The notes beneath the pieces are model-generated. The model saw nothing but the letters and a program-made list of their open reading frames with translations, searched no databases and had not been told where the DNA came from. A stretch of DNA of 64,000 nucleotides from Sphaerolaimus hirsutus. Lineage: Eukaryota; Nematoda; Chromadorea; Monhysterida; Sphaerolaimidae. A program made the position numbers and the translations under genes. Below are positions 45,601 to 55,749 of this stretch, one piece after another. How positions within the stretch are numbered: the stretch's first letter is position 1; every line of letters starts with the position of its first letter. Location of the stretch: NCBI GenBank assembly GCA_964036195.1, contig OZ038452.1, positions 20,471,785 through 20,535,784 of the forward strand, given 5' to 3'.

Positions 45601-46749
45601 AGAAATTGGTTCATAAATGAGAAGGCAGAAATAAAAAGAGAAAATTGATTCATTAATGAGAAGTAAGAAATTTAAAGAACAGTTAGAAATGAAATAAGAA
45701 GTGAAAAGTTTAAAAACAAGGTGGAAGTGTCAAGAAAACGCTTTAAAATAAATATGATGAAACATATTTTTAAGCGTTTTTTGTCGGTTGCACTTTTATT
45801 TTAAACTTTGTACTTCTCATTCCACTTCTCACTTTACGTCTTTTAAACTTATCACATCTAAGATAGTCGTCTAATTCTCAAGTATTCTCAATCGACCCCA
45901 CGAAACCACGTCAACAACTCACTTTCCCCTTCGGGAAGCCCCACGAATTCTTCGCATAATACCCCTGCACCAGTAGCACGTTCTGCTTGGCCTTGTCCAA
46001 CAGGATGGCGCCGTAGGTGGGCACGTTGGACTTGTACGACCTCCAAGCATCTATGATCGCGTCCACATCGTGGGCGTCCTTGCGTAGCATGGGGCAGTGG
46101 TGGAACAGTGTCCGGATGAAGTCCCGCACGCCGACTTGAGGGCAGTTGGGGTGCCGGGACGGCTCGCTAGAGTAGTAGTCCGTGTAGAACCAGTGAGCCT
46201 GGGGGGGTGGGGGTTGGAATGTGTCATTAGTGTCGGTTTTTAATTATGAGTGACTCATGAATTACTATGTTCATGATTGTTGAATTATCGGCAAAGATGG
46301 GAAATAATTTTTCTAGTTTATTGATTATAAAGTTCTTAGAATGTAGAATCGGTTTTTATAAAAATGCCGCATAAGTTGGTGTATAGAAAGAATAACTGTA
46401 GGTATGTGAAGTGGAACGATATTTGTGCTTAGCGCGATTTGCATATTCACGCGCGAATATTTCACAGATTTCACATTTCCGCAAGCAAGCGTTCAAATGC
46501 GGAACACAAATATTCAGTCGATCGTGCACCGAAAAAGTAATATAATTCAAACAATTTACAATACAACCGAGCGCACAGGCTGTTTGGCACAATGCCAAAA
46601 CATTCATTATGACTAACCAATTCAGCTTGAAAGCACACACGGACAGGGTCACATCGCTCTGACTCGGGTAAGTTGACCAGAAATCTTACAGAGAGATCAT
46701 CCAAAATGTCAGCTGGGATAGCACCGCTGCCTCCTGCCCGCGCAGCCAT
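42624..46749 (-). CDS. DCP2: mRNA-decapping enzyme Dcp2
   Basis: Dcp2 removes the 5' cap of mRNA in the cytoplasm, releasing m7GDP and committing the RNA to decay. Minus-strand exons are 46749-46618, 46198-45923, 45441-45202, about 44938-44806 (or from 44949), 44438-44219, 43905-43689 and 42782-42624 (TGA). The N-terminal regulatory domain reads [27 protein letters not shown] and the RDF segment. The Nudix domain starts [10 protein letters not shown], has [17 protein letters not shown], and carries the Nudix box G-x5-E-x7[10 protein letters not shown] split by an intron after GK. Box B-like sequence is [15 protein letters not shown]. The C-terminal tail is Ser, Ala and Gln rich. The exon 3/4 junction is not certain: the better-looking acceptor is out of phase, and the one at 44938 fits. 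All catalytic Glu residues of the Nudix box are present. Confidence 0.95.
43030..43560. repeat. ctatctatct / poly-C repeat inside DCP2
   Basis: Copy of the low-complexity family (agctatctatctatcccgg, poly-C, gcgatttttgagaaacc) lying in the intron between DCP2 exons 6 and 7. Short ORFs here are repeat artefacts. Confidence 0.6.
44500..44790. repeat. CCGTATT C-rich repeat pair in DCP2 intron 4
   Basis: accgtatttactagaataca on the left and attagagtaaatacggtat on the right are inverted, enclosing ccctcacttgaatag units. This is the AT-richer branch of the CCTCGAA family. Further pieces lie at 44970-45190 around exon 4. Confidence 0.55.
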
Positions 46750-47576
46750 TGAGAACTACTATTAAATTACTGACCACTGAACTGTTAGTGCGGGCCTTCG
46801 GTAATAGAACGATCGGGGTTAGGCGCTGTTGGCGTGGTGCCAGAGCTACGCGAAGTAAATCGCGTTACGCGAGCTGCGTGATTTGCGCAGGCGCCAATCA
46901 CGCAACCACAGGGTCACGCGACTTGCGCAGGCGCAAATTTCGCAACCACAGGGTCACGCGACTTGCGCAAATGCGCAAACTTCGCAGCTCTGGGCCGCAC
47001 CTCAATGGCGAAAAGCTCAGAGCCGGTCTTTCAACCAGGCTCCTGGCTGGCTGGGTGTGAGCGCAAGTGAACCTCTAGGTGTACTTGCGTTGCAACGTTA
47101 AAATTGCGGGTTGAAATGTGGGTAGGTAGGATTTGTTCCCGCGTTTTGTCGTGAATGGTTTTCGAACCAGGAATAACAAAACGACACTGCGCCATCTGCC
47201 GTAGGTCGGAAAACTGAAAATTTTGCGTGTCGCTCAGAACATGCAAACTTTGAACATCAATAACTTGACTATTTCTGGGCCGATTTTAGTAATTTCACTT
47301 TTAAAATGATGACAAATGCTTGGAGAGTTCATTTCTGAGGTCAAATAGGCGATACAACGTTGTGTATATATCGATTTGGCCGGATTTCGAAATGCGAAAT
47401 TTATGGAATATTTTTCTACAAAAATGAATCAAAATATTTCATATTTCATAAATCATATTTCATCAGTTTTCATATTTCATGGAAAAGTTTCTGTATTTTT
47501 GTGAGAAAAGGTTATGAAGTATACATACTGCTTGCATACTCACTTATTCTTCCTGTAAACACCGTCTTCAATTCAG
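46750..47576. other. Divergent intergenic region upstream of DCP2
   Basis: The DCP2 ATG lies at 46749 on the minus strand, and the next gene on the plus strand starts near or after 47577, so the promoters may be shared. A direct repeat of ggtcacgcgacttgcgcagg units (46890-46990) is the only pattern noted. Confidence 0.4.
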
Positions 47577-48816
47577 GTTTCTGCCGCCACAATTCTATTG
47601 TACTCGCAGACAAAGCGCCCGAAAAACCTGCGCGACCCGCTAGAAAACGTGTCAACGGCAATGTTGGCCTTATGTCAAAAGCTGTAAAGGGTAGCCCTGT
47701 ATCAGCAGCCTGCAGCGGAAGAAGGCTGACGATGCACAAACTTTGGCACCGCACAATATCAACGTTGGTTTCTTACATTGTGTTGCTTTAATGAATATAC
47801 CGAGTGGAGAGCATACTTTGCGCACAATCCTACCATAATTAAATGAATAAAATCTTGTGAAATTTTTTTCATTATTCAGATGGGTTATGGTGGCCTTCTA
47901 TACAAAGTGTGATATCCGCCGAGTATACCAGTCGTTCGACGGGCTCAAAATCAAATTCAATCATCATTTCAGTCACAACCACCGCCAACACTCCGCGCAC
48001 CCAACCCGCCCTCTCTGACTCCGCCCACCGCCAACCGCATTAGTCCGCGGTCCGGTGTTGACGCGGATTCACTGGGCGACGGGAACTTGTCCGTGGGCAG
48101 TTTGAACGACACGACGGGCGACAACCGGCTCGACGCGCTAGTCAGCAAGCACATGGAGGCCACCAAGTGGAGGAGAGTGTGCGCTGATTCGTGGAAGGGT
48201 GCGGAACAGCAGCAACAGGGGTTGCTCGATTTTGGACAGACACAGGTGGGTGGGGTGGAGTTGTGAATAGGTTTTGAGAAATATTTACCTAGGTTGTTTC
48301 GATATCGAAAAATGGAAATAATATCAACTGTCAACATAAAAATATCAAGATAGCGTAAGTTTTTCGAATGGAATATCTATTCGAAAATGAAGACTATTGA
48401 AAACTAATTTCATTCAAAGCTATTGCTGAATGGCCCTGCCCACACTAGTTTTCAACCGAAATTTCGAGAACTCATAAATCGGCTCATTAGAGAAGTTATC
48501 TAGACTGGGTTATTTTTTATCTCCGTCAACTTTAGTTGACACCTTACTCTAGTAAACTCAAATGCATTTAAAGCTGTGTTTTTCAGTTTTCAAAATTGTT
48601 TTTGAAAACAAGTGTACGCAGGCACAATCGCCCCTAATCCCCACAGTTTCATCCGCCCCACCCCATTCCCAGCTTTCCGCACCGCTGGTCAACACGGACT
48701 TCACCTACATGATCCCCGGCACCCAGCCCGACCCCGGCGCGGTGCACACCCCACTCGTGCAAAGCGACATGTTCTCGCAACCGTTGTTTGATCACGGCGA
48801 TTTGTTGGATTTGTGA
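47577..48816 (+). CDS. Unrecognised protein, 3' part of gene
   Basis: Exons 47577-47683, 47973-48245 and 48673-48816 (TGA) join in phase 0. The first has a good acceptor (cttcaattcag) and two leading bases, so the gene may begin upstream. The first exon is basic (EKPARPARKRVNGNVG). The second is Pro-rich (PPPTLRAPNPPSLTPP), then SVGSLNDTTGDNRLDALVSKHMEATKWRR and QQQQGLLDFGQ. The last is acidic and hydrophobic, ending DHGDLLDL. No TM segment or signal peptide is visible, so an intracellular, probably largely disordered adaptor is likely. No family is recognised. Confidence 0.65.
48427..48625. repeat. MITE copy in intron of the 47.6-48.8 kb gene
   Basis: The left end cacactagttttcaaccgaa and right end tttttgaaaacaagtgtacg are inverted, with the core tatctccgtcaactttagtt shared with 30471-30669 and 5085-5215. 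Confidence 0.6.
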
Positions 48817-49502
48817 AATTGAGTTTAATTGTCCATTGTAGATACAGTGTGTTCGTCAGATCTGAAAAGTGCACCTACCTAACCGCTTACGTTTACTGTC
48901 GCTCTTGTCTACGGGTACTGTGGCGCGCTGGCTCTTTTTATGTTTGTATGGCGTCACCTCATATTTATGTATGTTTGTACATTTGAAATTCAGCGTTGGT
49001 TTGCTCGAATAATTCCCCATGGGAGAACTTTTCGAGGGGGGTATTTTTTCGACAAATTTTTAAAGAATGTTTCCGTCAAGTCATTTCACGAAAAATGCTT
49101 ATTTCACAAAAAAAACGTGCCATTTTTGTTCAAATTGGAGAAAAGAAATTGATCTAATGCTTTAAGGGGGTATTTTTTCCTCACTCGCCTAACAGGAGGG
49201 GGGTTATTCAAGAGGAGGAATTATTCAGTCAAAATACGGTATTTATATTCATTTATAGCTAACAGTTATGTATCATTACAGTATGTTTGTGAAATATTTT
49301 TTGTTTTAGTTGGTTTCAGGCAGAACTCTGCGATTTGTTTGTGGATGGTCAATGGAGGTTGAGATGCAAATGCGGAAAAATAAAGATGTAACCGAAATGA
49401 CCGTTGGCTTCTGGGCTCTTGAGCACATGCACAACAAATAAAGCATTCATAAAATGAACTGAAGTCGTCTGACTGAAGCGCCCACCTAGCCTGATTATGC
49501 AT

Positions 49503-49629
49503 GGGGGCAGTCCCAGACCCTGTAAAATGTCAAATGTTATGCAAACAAGTTGCCATTTTGCAGGGCATTTTCCATGACTTTTGACACTTTGCATGACATT
49601 TGACATTTTACAGGGTCTGGGACAGACAC
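49503..49629. mobile_element. Introner-family element, intergenic
   Basis: gggggcagtcccagaccctg on the left and cagggtctgggacagacacc on the right are inverted ends. The internal tgacttttgacactttgcat block is diagnostic. The orientation suggests the intron sense would be minus, but no flanking exon is recognised. Confidence 0.6.
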
Positions 49630-49920
49630 CAGATCACCAAGCACTTCACGGCCCATGATCACAGTTCAGAGCGTGATCATGCCAGACAGATGACCGATGA
49701 CACGCACTTCACAAATTTCATTACTTAATTCTTTACATTTGAAGTGCTTGGAAATTTGTAAAGTGTTTTAAAGTGTCTGTGTGAACACACTTCACCACAT
49801 ATCATTGCAGATAAGCAGCACAGTTTCGCTGTGATGGAACATTAAATTAGCTGGCAGAAGAAATGTGTCGGGCTAAACAAACGCCACAGTTTGATTTTGT
49901 GCTTGTATTTGCGCGGGGTT

Positions 49921-50400
49921 TGAAGAATAAGCGAAGGTGAACAGATTGCAAAGTGTTTGGCTTCAGATAGGAAATTAGTGCCGGAGGAATGTGCTCAGTT
50001 GGCTGAATTTTTGCGCTCAAATTGTGATGTTTGAACCTCGCGGGTTCGGCAACATGGTTTTTGCCCAACTGTATCAAGGTAACTACCATAGTGGTGATAT
50101 TATTTATCACCACTGTGGTAGTTACCTTGATACAGTTGGGTAAAAACAACCTGGTAGCAATCCCAATGTTTGAGATGAAACATAAACCTCGCGGGTTTGG
50201 CAACATGGTCTTTGCCCAACTGTATCAAGGTAACTACCATAGTGGTGATATTATTTATCACCACTGTGGTAGTTACCTTGATACAGTTGGGTAAAAACAA
50301 CCTGGTAGCAATCCCAAGCCCATTAAAGTGTAAAGTAAAGTGTCAAATGGAAGGTCAAATGCAAAGTCAAATGTGCAATTACAGTTACTTTACATTTGAC
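49921..50400. repeat. Double-palindrome repeat, copy A
   Basis: Two tandem hairpins, each made of caactgtatcaaggtaactaccatagtggtgat and its reverse around a central tatttatc, separated by agcaatcccaatgtttgaga. The whole block is duplicated nearly identically at 52926-53400, along with the cctcgcgggttcggcaacat sequence. Confidence 0.75.
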
Positions 50401-50703
50401 AGTTCACAAATCAAAAGCAAATACAGATTTATTTGTTTAGGATGGCAAGATTATTTTCACAGAAATGCAACGTTAATTTTTTTGTGTATACATTTCATCG
50501 CTAAGATAAAATGTACGGTCAAGATCAGAACAGCTTTTGCCATTTTGTACACTTTTTTAAACGGTGTTTGTAATTATAATATTCGTTTACATCGTTTTAC
50601 ATGCTGCCAGAAAATTCAGTACAATCGCTAACTTAGTGCAATCGCTTCGCTGGCCTCACAGTTTAGAAATGGCTAAGTCGCTTCTGGCTAATGGGCAATT
50701 CAA

Positions 50704-52260
50704 ATGAGCACAAACGAGGGCGCCCTGTTGCTGCCGCACACACCATTTGACAATAACATCGGCTGTCAACTGGACGTTTTGGTTTCTATTGACATTTTAG
50801 TTGACGAAGCATGGAGTTGTGTTCTAATGCGCATCAATTCACCAGTATCAATTCCCTTTCAACATTACCGCATGTGCACTAGGAAATTACCTTGTGGGTA
50901 TTGCCATGGAAATCGGTTGACGCCCAGTGAGTTGACACCCGCTGTAGCATTTGCCAATCGGATGGGGGATGGCCTCATGGATCGGATGGGGGATGGGAAG
51001 TTACCTCAATACGCATGGGTAAAAACACCTACCACGAACCCCCGAAATTTCTGAAACGTGTGCTCTACGGGTTTAATGTGAGGATGGGGATTATTATCTG
51101 GCTAAAAAATTCCATGGCCATGGCGCTTTTTGGAACGCCAGCACCAAGCGCCAATGGCGCCAGGGCAAAATAGCGCCAAGCACCAGAAGCGCCATGGCTT
51201 TTTTGCTTTGGCGCTAGCGCCAAGCAGCCAGCACCAGGCGTTTTGTTCCTGGCACCACGCAAAAATAGCGTCAAGTGCCAAAAGCGCCATGGCGCTTTTC
51301 CGACCACTAGCGCCAAGCGCCAATAGCGCCAGAGCAAACATTCGACCAGACCCTTAAATAACATTTGACACTTTACAGGGTCTTTTACATGACACCTCAC
51401 ATTTTACATGGTCTTTTACATGACACGTGACATTTTACAGAGTCTTTTACACGTTACATGGTCTTTTACAGGGTCTGGGACTGCCCCCTGGGCATCGCAC
51501 TGGGCGCTTTGATCGGAGTGCAGTTGGTACTGACAGCCGAGCCACTGGCGCATCAATACCGACTTTTGTTGTTCAGCGGCAGCTGGCCCATGGCGTTTGT
51601 GTGGCTGGGCGTGCTCAGTTTGATCTTTCCGCGTTGGCGGCACTTGTCGCCATTTTACACATTTTACAAATCTGTTCATGCCATCATGTAGCATGCCCGC
51701 TTAACCTATCTTTTTTCAGTTTACTTTGCATTTTACGTTTTACGTGGCATTTTACATTTCACATGACACTCGACCCATCACGCCATCAAATGCAAAGCTC
51801 CTTATCAAACTGTTGTTCAAAAATACGACGTCGGAACGACAGCACAAATCCCCACACCACGCAGGCAACCGAAACCAGCGCCAAAACACCAACACCGAAA
51901 CCTACACGCGTGCTACACCGGCGTCATTGGAGGCCTTCTGGTGCCAGTCCCAGACATTGTGAAGAGCCCTGGAAGATGGAAAATGTCACGCAAAGTGTCA
52001 AAAGTCATGGAAAATCCCTGCGAAATGGCAACCGAGTTGCCATTTTGCAGGGCATTTTCCATGACTTTTGACACTTTGCATGACACTTGACGCTTTACAG
52101 GGCATTTTACAGGGTCTGGGACTGCCCCCAGGGCGGCTTGTCGCGCCACTTCAGCGAGAGTTCTTATGGGCGGCACAGCGGCGCTTCTGAACAACACGAG
52201 GGTGGACATAGTTCGAATGAGTCTGTGGGCAGCGCGGCGCACGAATCTGGCTGCTCGTAA
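50704..52260 (+). CDS. Fragmentary membrane-protein gene
   Basis: Three exon-like pieces are seen. 50704 opens MSTNEGALLLPHTPFDNNIG after possible 5' UTR. 51491-51632 encodes two hydrophobic segments (GIALGALIGVQLVL and MAFVWLGVLSLIF). A piece ending at 51940 (GVIGGLL) joins in phase 0 across an introner to 52132-52260, a Ser/His-rich tail (GLSRHFSESSYGRHS..) ending in TAA. The last junction is well supported; the others are not resolved in phase. The 51491 piece follows an introner end that is CTG, not CAG. No family is recognised. Confidence 0.45.
51105..51345. repeat. GCGCCATGG fold-back, solo copy
   Basis: Repeated self-complementary ggcgcttt/aagcgccatgg units as in the U2 units, here inside the fragmentary membrane-protein gene. 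ORFs on both strands (51102-51357) come from this repeat. Confidence 0.65.
51358..51490 (+). mobile_element. Rearranged introner-family element
   Basis: Several tandem half-units (tttgacactttacagggtc, cattttacatggtcttttac) end in the standard ggtctgggactgccccctg. It directly precedes the hydrophobic exon at 51491. If it is the intron's 3' end, the acceptor is TG rather than AG. Confidence 0.55.
51941..52131 (+). mobile_element. Introner forming an intron (191 bp)
   Basis: It runs gtgccagtcccagacattg to ggtctgggactgcccccag and lies between ..GGCCTTCTG and GGCGGCTTG in phase 0. The hairpin core is tgtcacgcaaagtgtcaaaa against ttttgacactttgcatgaca. The right exon then reads 42 codons to a stop, which supports the junction. 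Confidence 0.8.
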
Positions 52261-52261
52261 A

Positions 52262-52465
52262 AAATTTTGAGCCATACTCGGCGGACATCCACTTAGTATG
52301 GAAACCTACCATAACCAATCTGAATAGTGAACCAAAATTTTTGTTTTTCAATTCATCATAAAAGTTCGTTCTTACTATGGAATAATTAATTACGAAATTT
52401 ATCACAAGATTTACTTCATTCAATTATAGTAGGATTATGCGCATACTTTGCGGCTAGCCGAGTAT
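52262..52465. repeat. tccgccgagta MITE copy
   Basis: It begins just after the stop codon at 52260 (ccatactcggcggacatcca) and ends near gcggctagccgagtata. It shares the ttcattcaattatagtagga core with the copies listed under 10484. Confidence 0.6.
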
Positions 52466-52654
52466 AATAAAATTATCAATAAATTGAAGTGCAAATCCAG
52501 AAATTACACAAGGATGGAAGCCTGTGGCAGTGGTGGAAGTTAGGACAAAAAGTCGCAGAAATTTGGCGCGGCAGGCGCTCCGCAAATGTACTCATTCCTT
52601 TCGTAACGATGTTTCCGACAGTACATTTGGAAAGATTTGGAGAGATCGATGCTA

Positions 52655-52775
52655 GTGATGTAAGAAGCGTCGAGACGCCAAACGCCAATGGCGCCACACA
52701 AAACATACCAGCGCCAAGCGCCATGAAGCTTTTCGTTTTGGCGCCAGCGCCACCGCGCTCCCACATCACTAGTCG
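52655..52775. repeat. Short GCGCC fold-back, solo copy
   Basis: gctagtgatgtaagaagcg and cgctcccacatcactagtc are inverted ends enclosing acgccaaacgccaatggcgc. A short version of the element found in the U2 units. Confidence 0.6.
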
Positions 52776-52792
52776 ACGCTAAACAGTAGCAT

Positions 52793-52935
52793 CAACTCAT
52801 TCCACGCAGCGACCTTGTCCTTGGGGTCGGACGTGAGCTTGTAGGTGCCCTTGGTGGTCATGGTGCCGCGCTGGCTGCAGTCGACAAGCTGCCGTGCGAC
52901 AAGCTGCAGAACATGCTCGAGGCTTCTGGTGAACA
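52793..52935 (-). CDS. Terminal exon of an unrecognised minus-strand gene
   Basis: On the minus strand the frame VDCSQRGTMTTKGTYKLTSD continues PKDKVAAWNELMLLF and then a stop at about 52780-52785. Codon use is GC-rich, as in the real exons of this window. Acceptors near 52920 (gcctcgag or ctgcag) are possible. It may belong to the same gene as the minus-strand exons at 55150-55570. No family is recognised. Confidence 0.45.
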
Positions 52936-53400
52936 GATTGCAAAGTGTTTGGTTTCAGATAGGAAATTAGCGCCGGGGGAATGTGCTCAGTTGGCTGAAT
53001 TTTTGCGCTCAAATTGTGATGTTTGAACCTCGCGGGTTCGGCAACATGGTTTTTGCCCAACTGTATCAAGGTAACTACCATAGTGGTGATATTATTTATC
53101 ACCACTGTGGTAGTTACCTTGATACAGTTGGGTAAAAACAACCTGTAGCAATCCCAATGTTTGAGATGAAACATGAACCTCGCGGGTTTGGCAACATGGT
53201 CTTTGCTCAACTGTATCAAGGTAACTACCATAGTGGTGATATTATTTATCACCACTATGGTAGTTACCTTGATACAGTTGGGTAAAAACAACGTGGTAGC
53301 AATCCCAAGCCCATTAAAGTGTAAAGTAAAGTGTAAAATGGAAGGTCAAATGCAAAGTCAAATGTGAAATTACAGTTACTTTACATTTGACAGTTCACTT
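52926..53400. repeat. Double-palindrome repeat, copy B
   Basis: Near-identical to 49921-50400, including flanks (ggtgaacagattgcaaagtg and tttacatttgacagttcac). Differences are single bases. See copy A for the structure. Confidence 0.75.
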
Positions 53401-53760
53401 TACATTTGACATTTGACTTTACCACTACCTGACGCTGCGCCTAAGCCGCTTAGGCTCTCTTCGCTGTGAAAGTTTGCGCAGAATCCTACCATAATTTAAT
53501 GAATAAAATGTTGTGATAAATTTCGTAATTAGGTACCTAATTATTCCATAGTAAAAACGAAATATTATGATGGAAAAATATACAATTTTTAGTTCACTAC
53601 GTGTGAACTACGGGTTTAATGTAAGTACTGGGTTTAATGTACTTCATGTGGACAGACAAGTCTCAGCGTGAAGACACTTCACTGTGCCTCAAGACGCTTC
53701 ACAGTGCTTCACGAACGCTGCAATGCATTCTGCAATACCTTGTAAATCTTTGCCCAACAG

Positions 53761-54131
53761 CCCACCCTACTCGCAGGGCGCCCAGTGAACTCGTGAACGG
53801 CAACGAAGCGAATGCGCACAGCTGGCCCTGGCAGGTGCCACTCTCAGACGCTGTAAAATGCCCTGCAAAATGGCAAATGTCATGTAAAGTGTATAAGTAA
53901 TGGAAAATGGCAAAAGTCATGCAAAGCGTCTCAAGTGATGTAAAATGTCCTTGAAAGTGGGAAACGTACACATGTGCATTACACTTGGCATTTCACAGGG
54001 CATTTATTTTACAGGGTCCGGGACTGCCCCAGGTGTTCATCTCTAGCACGCACGGCTATAAGTGGAATGAGTGCGGCTCGACCATTCTGAATGAGAAATG
54101 GATCGTCACCGCCACGCACTGTGTAGAGTCT
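53761..54131 (+). CDS. Chymotrypsin-like serine protease, N-terminal part
   Basis: The left exon (from 53761 or 53777 to 53834) encodes ELVNGNEANAHSWPWQ, matching the activation site and N-terminus of S1 proteases (IVGG..A..HSWPWQV). The right exon (54033-54131) continues in phase 0: VFISSTHGYKWNECGSTIL, then NEKWIVTATHCVES, which contains the catalytic His in TATHC. The intron between them is an introner. Asp102 and Ser195 exons were not found downstream before repeats begin, so the gene is incomplete here or dead. The first residue of the mature chain would be Leu instead of Ile, as LVNG. Confidence 0.8.
53835..54032 (+). mobile_element. Introner forming an intron in the serine protease
   Basis: 198 bp from gtgccactctcagacgctgt to gggtccgggactgccccag. 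CAG precedes the left edge and ends the right edge. The protein on either side (SWPWQ / VFISSTHG) is an aligned region of S1 proteases with no insertion, so the element is removed precisely. The inner hairpin is longer and more decayed than in other copies. Confidence 0.88.
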
Positions 54132-54361
54132 GTTCGGGATCGGTTTTCGGTTTGCATTTTTATAGCGATGATTAGAAGGGTGTTTTTTGCAAGTGATAAG
54201 TTGTTGTGAATTGTGACTTCAGTGATGTGTCAAGTAAACTGATCAATGACAAGTACCGCCAGTTACAAATTTATTACTTGGTTTATGGCTGACAATTATC
54301 ATTGACACTATGAACTTATAAACTCCCCTCGAAATACCCCCCCCCCCAAATTTAGTGTATA

Positions 54362-55165
54362 GAGCTGCGGTTTGTAAATACAGAACCGAAATTGAAACTC
54401 AAATTTCGATTTCGATTCCGTTTCCACTAAACAAAAAAAATAGTTCAGACATTTTTGTTTTCTGAACATGTTTTCGAATTGGAACCGGAACCAAAATTTG
54501 AGTTAAAATTTCGGTTCTGTATTTACAACAGTAGTAGTTGCACAACTAGTGTTGTAAACACTGAACAAAATTCAAACTCAAATTTTGGTTCCGGTTCCCG
54601 TTTCAGTAAACAAAAAATATTTTTTTATTTTATTTTCTTATTATTTTTTAGAAATGGAACCGGGACCGAAATTCAAGTTTCAATTTCGGTTCTGTATTTA
54701 CAACACTAGTAATGCACAACTAGTGTTGTAAATGCAGAACCGGAACCGAAAATTTGAGTTTAAATTTCGGTTCTGTGTTTACAACACTAGTAGTTGCACA
54801 ACTAGTGTTGTAAATACTGAACCGAAATTTAAACTTAAATTTCGGTTCCGGTTCCCGTTTCAGTAAACATAATAAAGATTGAAAAAATTTTATTTTCTCA
54901 ACATTTTTTTCTAAATGGAACCGGAACCGAAATTCAAGTTTCAATTTCGGTTCTGTATTTACAACACTAGTAATGCACAACTAGTGTTGTTAATGCAGAA
55001 CCGGAACCAAAAATTTTAGTTTAAATTTCGGTTCTGTATTTACAACACTAGTAGTTGCACAACTAGTGTTGTAAACACTGAACCGAAATTTTAAATTTGA
55101 GTTTAAATTTCGGTTCTGTGTTTACAACACTAGTTGTCCAACTACTAGTGTTGTAAATGCTATCA
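54362..55165. repeat. Alternating inverted repeats, gaaccgaaattt family
   Basis: At least six arms alternate between aaatttcggttctgtattta and its reverse complement, separated by caactagtgttgtaaa or acaacactagtagttgcaca. The unit cactagt..actagtg recurs. All ORFs here translate the repeat. It lies between two exon-like minus-strand segments. Confidence 0.7.
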
Positions 55166-55570
55166 TGCTTTCGATGAAGTTGAACTCCTTGGGCATGCGC
55201 TCGACCGGCACCATCAGCTTGGCCTCCACGTGGTGCCGCCGCTGAGGGCCCTGCGTCGACCGGGGGCCAGTCCCCGACCCTGTAAAATGCCCTGTAAAAT
55301 GTCTTATGTCATGTAAAGGGTAAAAAGTCATGTGAAGTCCCCAATGAAATGGCAAACATGTTTGCCATTTTACATGACTTTTGACACTTCCCATGGCATT
55401 TTACATTCTACAGGGCATGTACCAGGATCTGGAAGTGGCACCAGTACGTGTACTCGATGTCCGGCTGCTCGTCGCAGTCGTGCTGCTGGCGCGGCGAGCC
55501 GGCGGTGCGCCCGTGCTGCGAGCTCAGCCCCAGCGGCGAGCGCAGCACCTGCGGCCGCGGCGCGCTGGGC
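55150..55570 (-). CDS. Two exons of an unrecognised minus-strand gene, split by an introner
   Basis: Upstream exon (about 55570 down to 55442) reads SALPSAPRPQVLRSPLGLSS.. and CDEQPDIEYTYW. After the element, STQGPQRRHHVEAKLMVPVE and RMPKEFNFIESMI follow (55260-55150). Joining in phase 2 at TG|G keeps the frame open. The element's right end reads CCCCCGG rather than CCCCCAG, so the acceptor would not be AG. The plus strand also has an open Cys-rich frame here, so strand is not certain. Confidence 0.4.
55261..55441 (-). mobile_element. Introner-family element, minus orientation
   Basis: Read on the minus strand it starts gtgccacttccagatcctg and ends ttacagggtcggggactgg + cccccgg. The inner arms aatgtcttatgtcatgtaaa and ttacatgacttttgacactt are typical. 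Its orientation, GTGCC-first on the minus strand, agrees with the minus-strand exons flanking it. Confidence 0.7.
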
Positions 55571-55749
55571 AGCGCCGAGGACACGCGTGACGTTTACACC
55601 TGCGGGCGGACACCTTTGCCACTGTCGGCAACTGGTGCTCTCGCATCATCATGCATGTTTGAAAGACTTAAATTATAGTTTTTTAGAATATTTTTTCAAA
55701 TCAACTGGTCAGCAAGCTTGGTATTGGGATAGGAACAAGTTGACATTTA

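Noticed and set aside
46749-47101. ORFs with repeated TRLAQ and TCANAQ motifs
   Set aside because: They come from a short direct repeat (gggtcacgcgacttgcgcag) in several frames, with no splice or start support.
55381-55678. Plus-strand Cys-rich frame (YSMSGCSSQSCCW..)
   Set aside because: The introner orientation and the continuing downstream frame favour the minus strand, though this is not certain.
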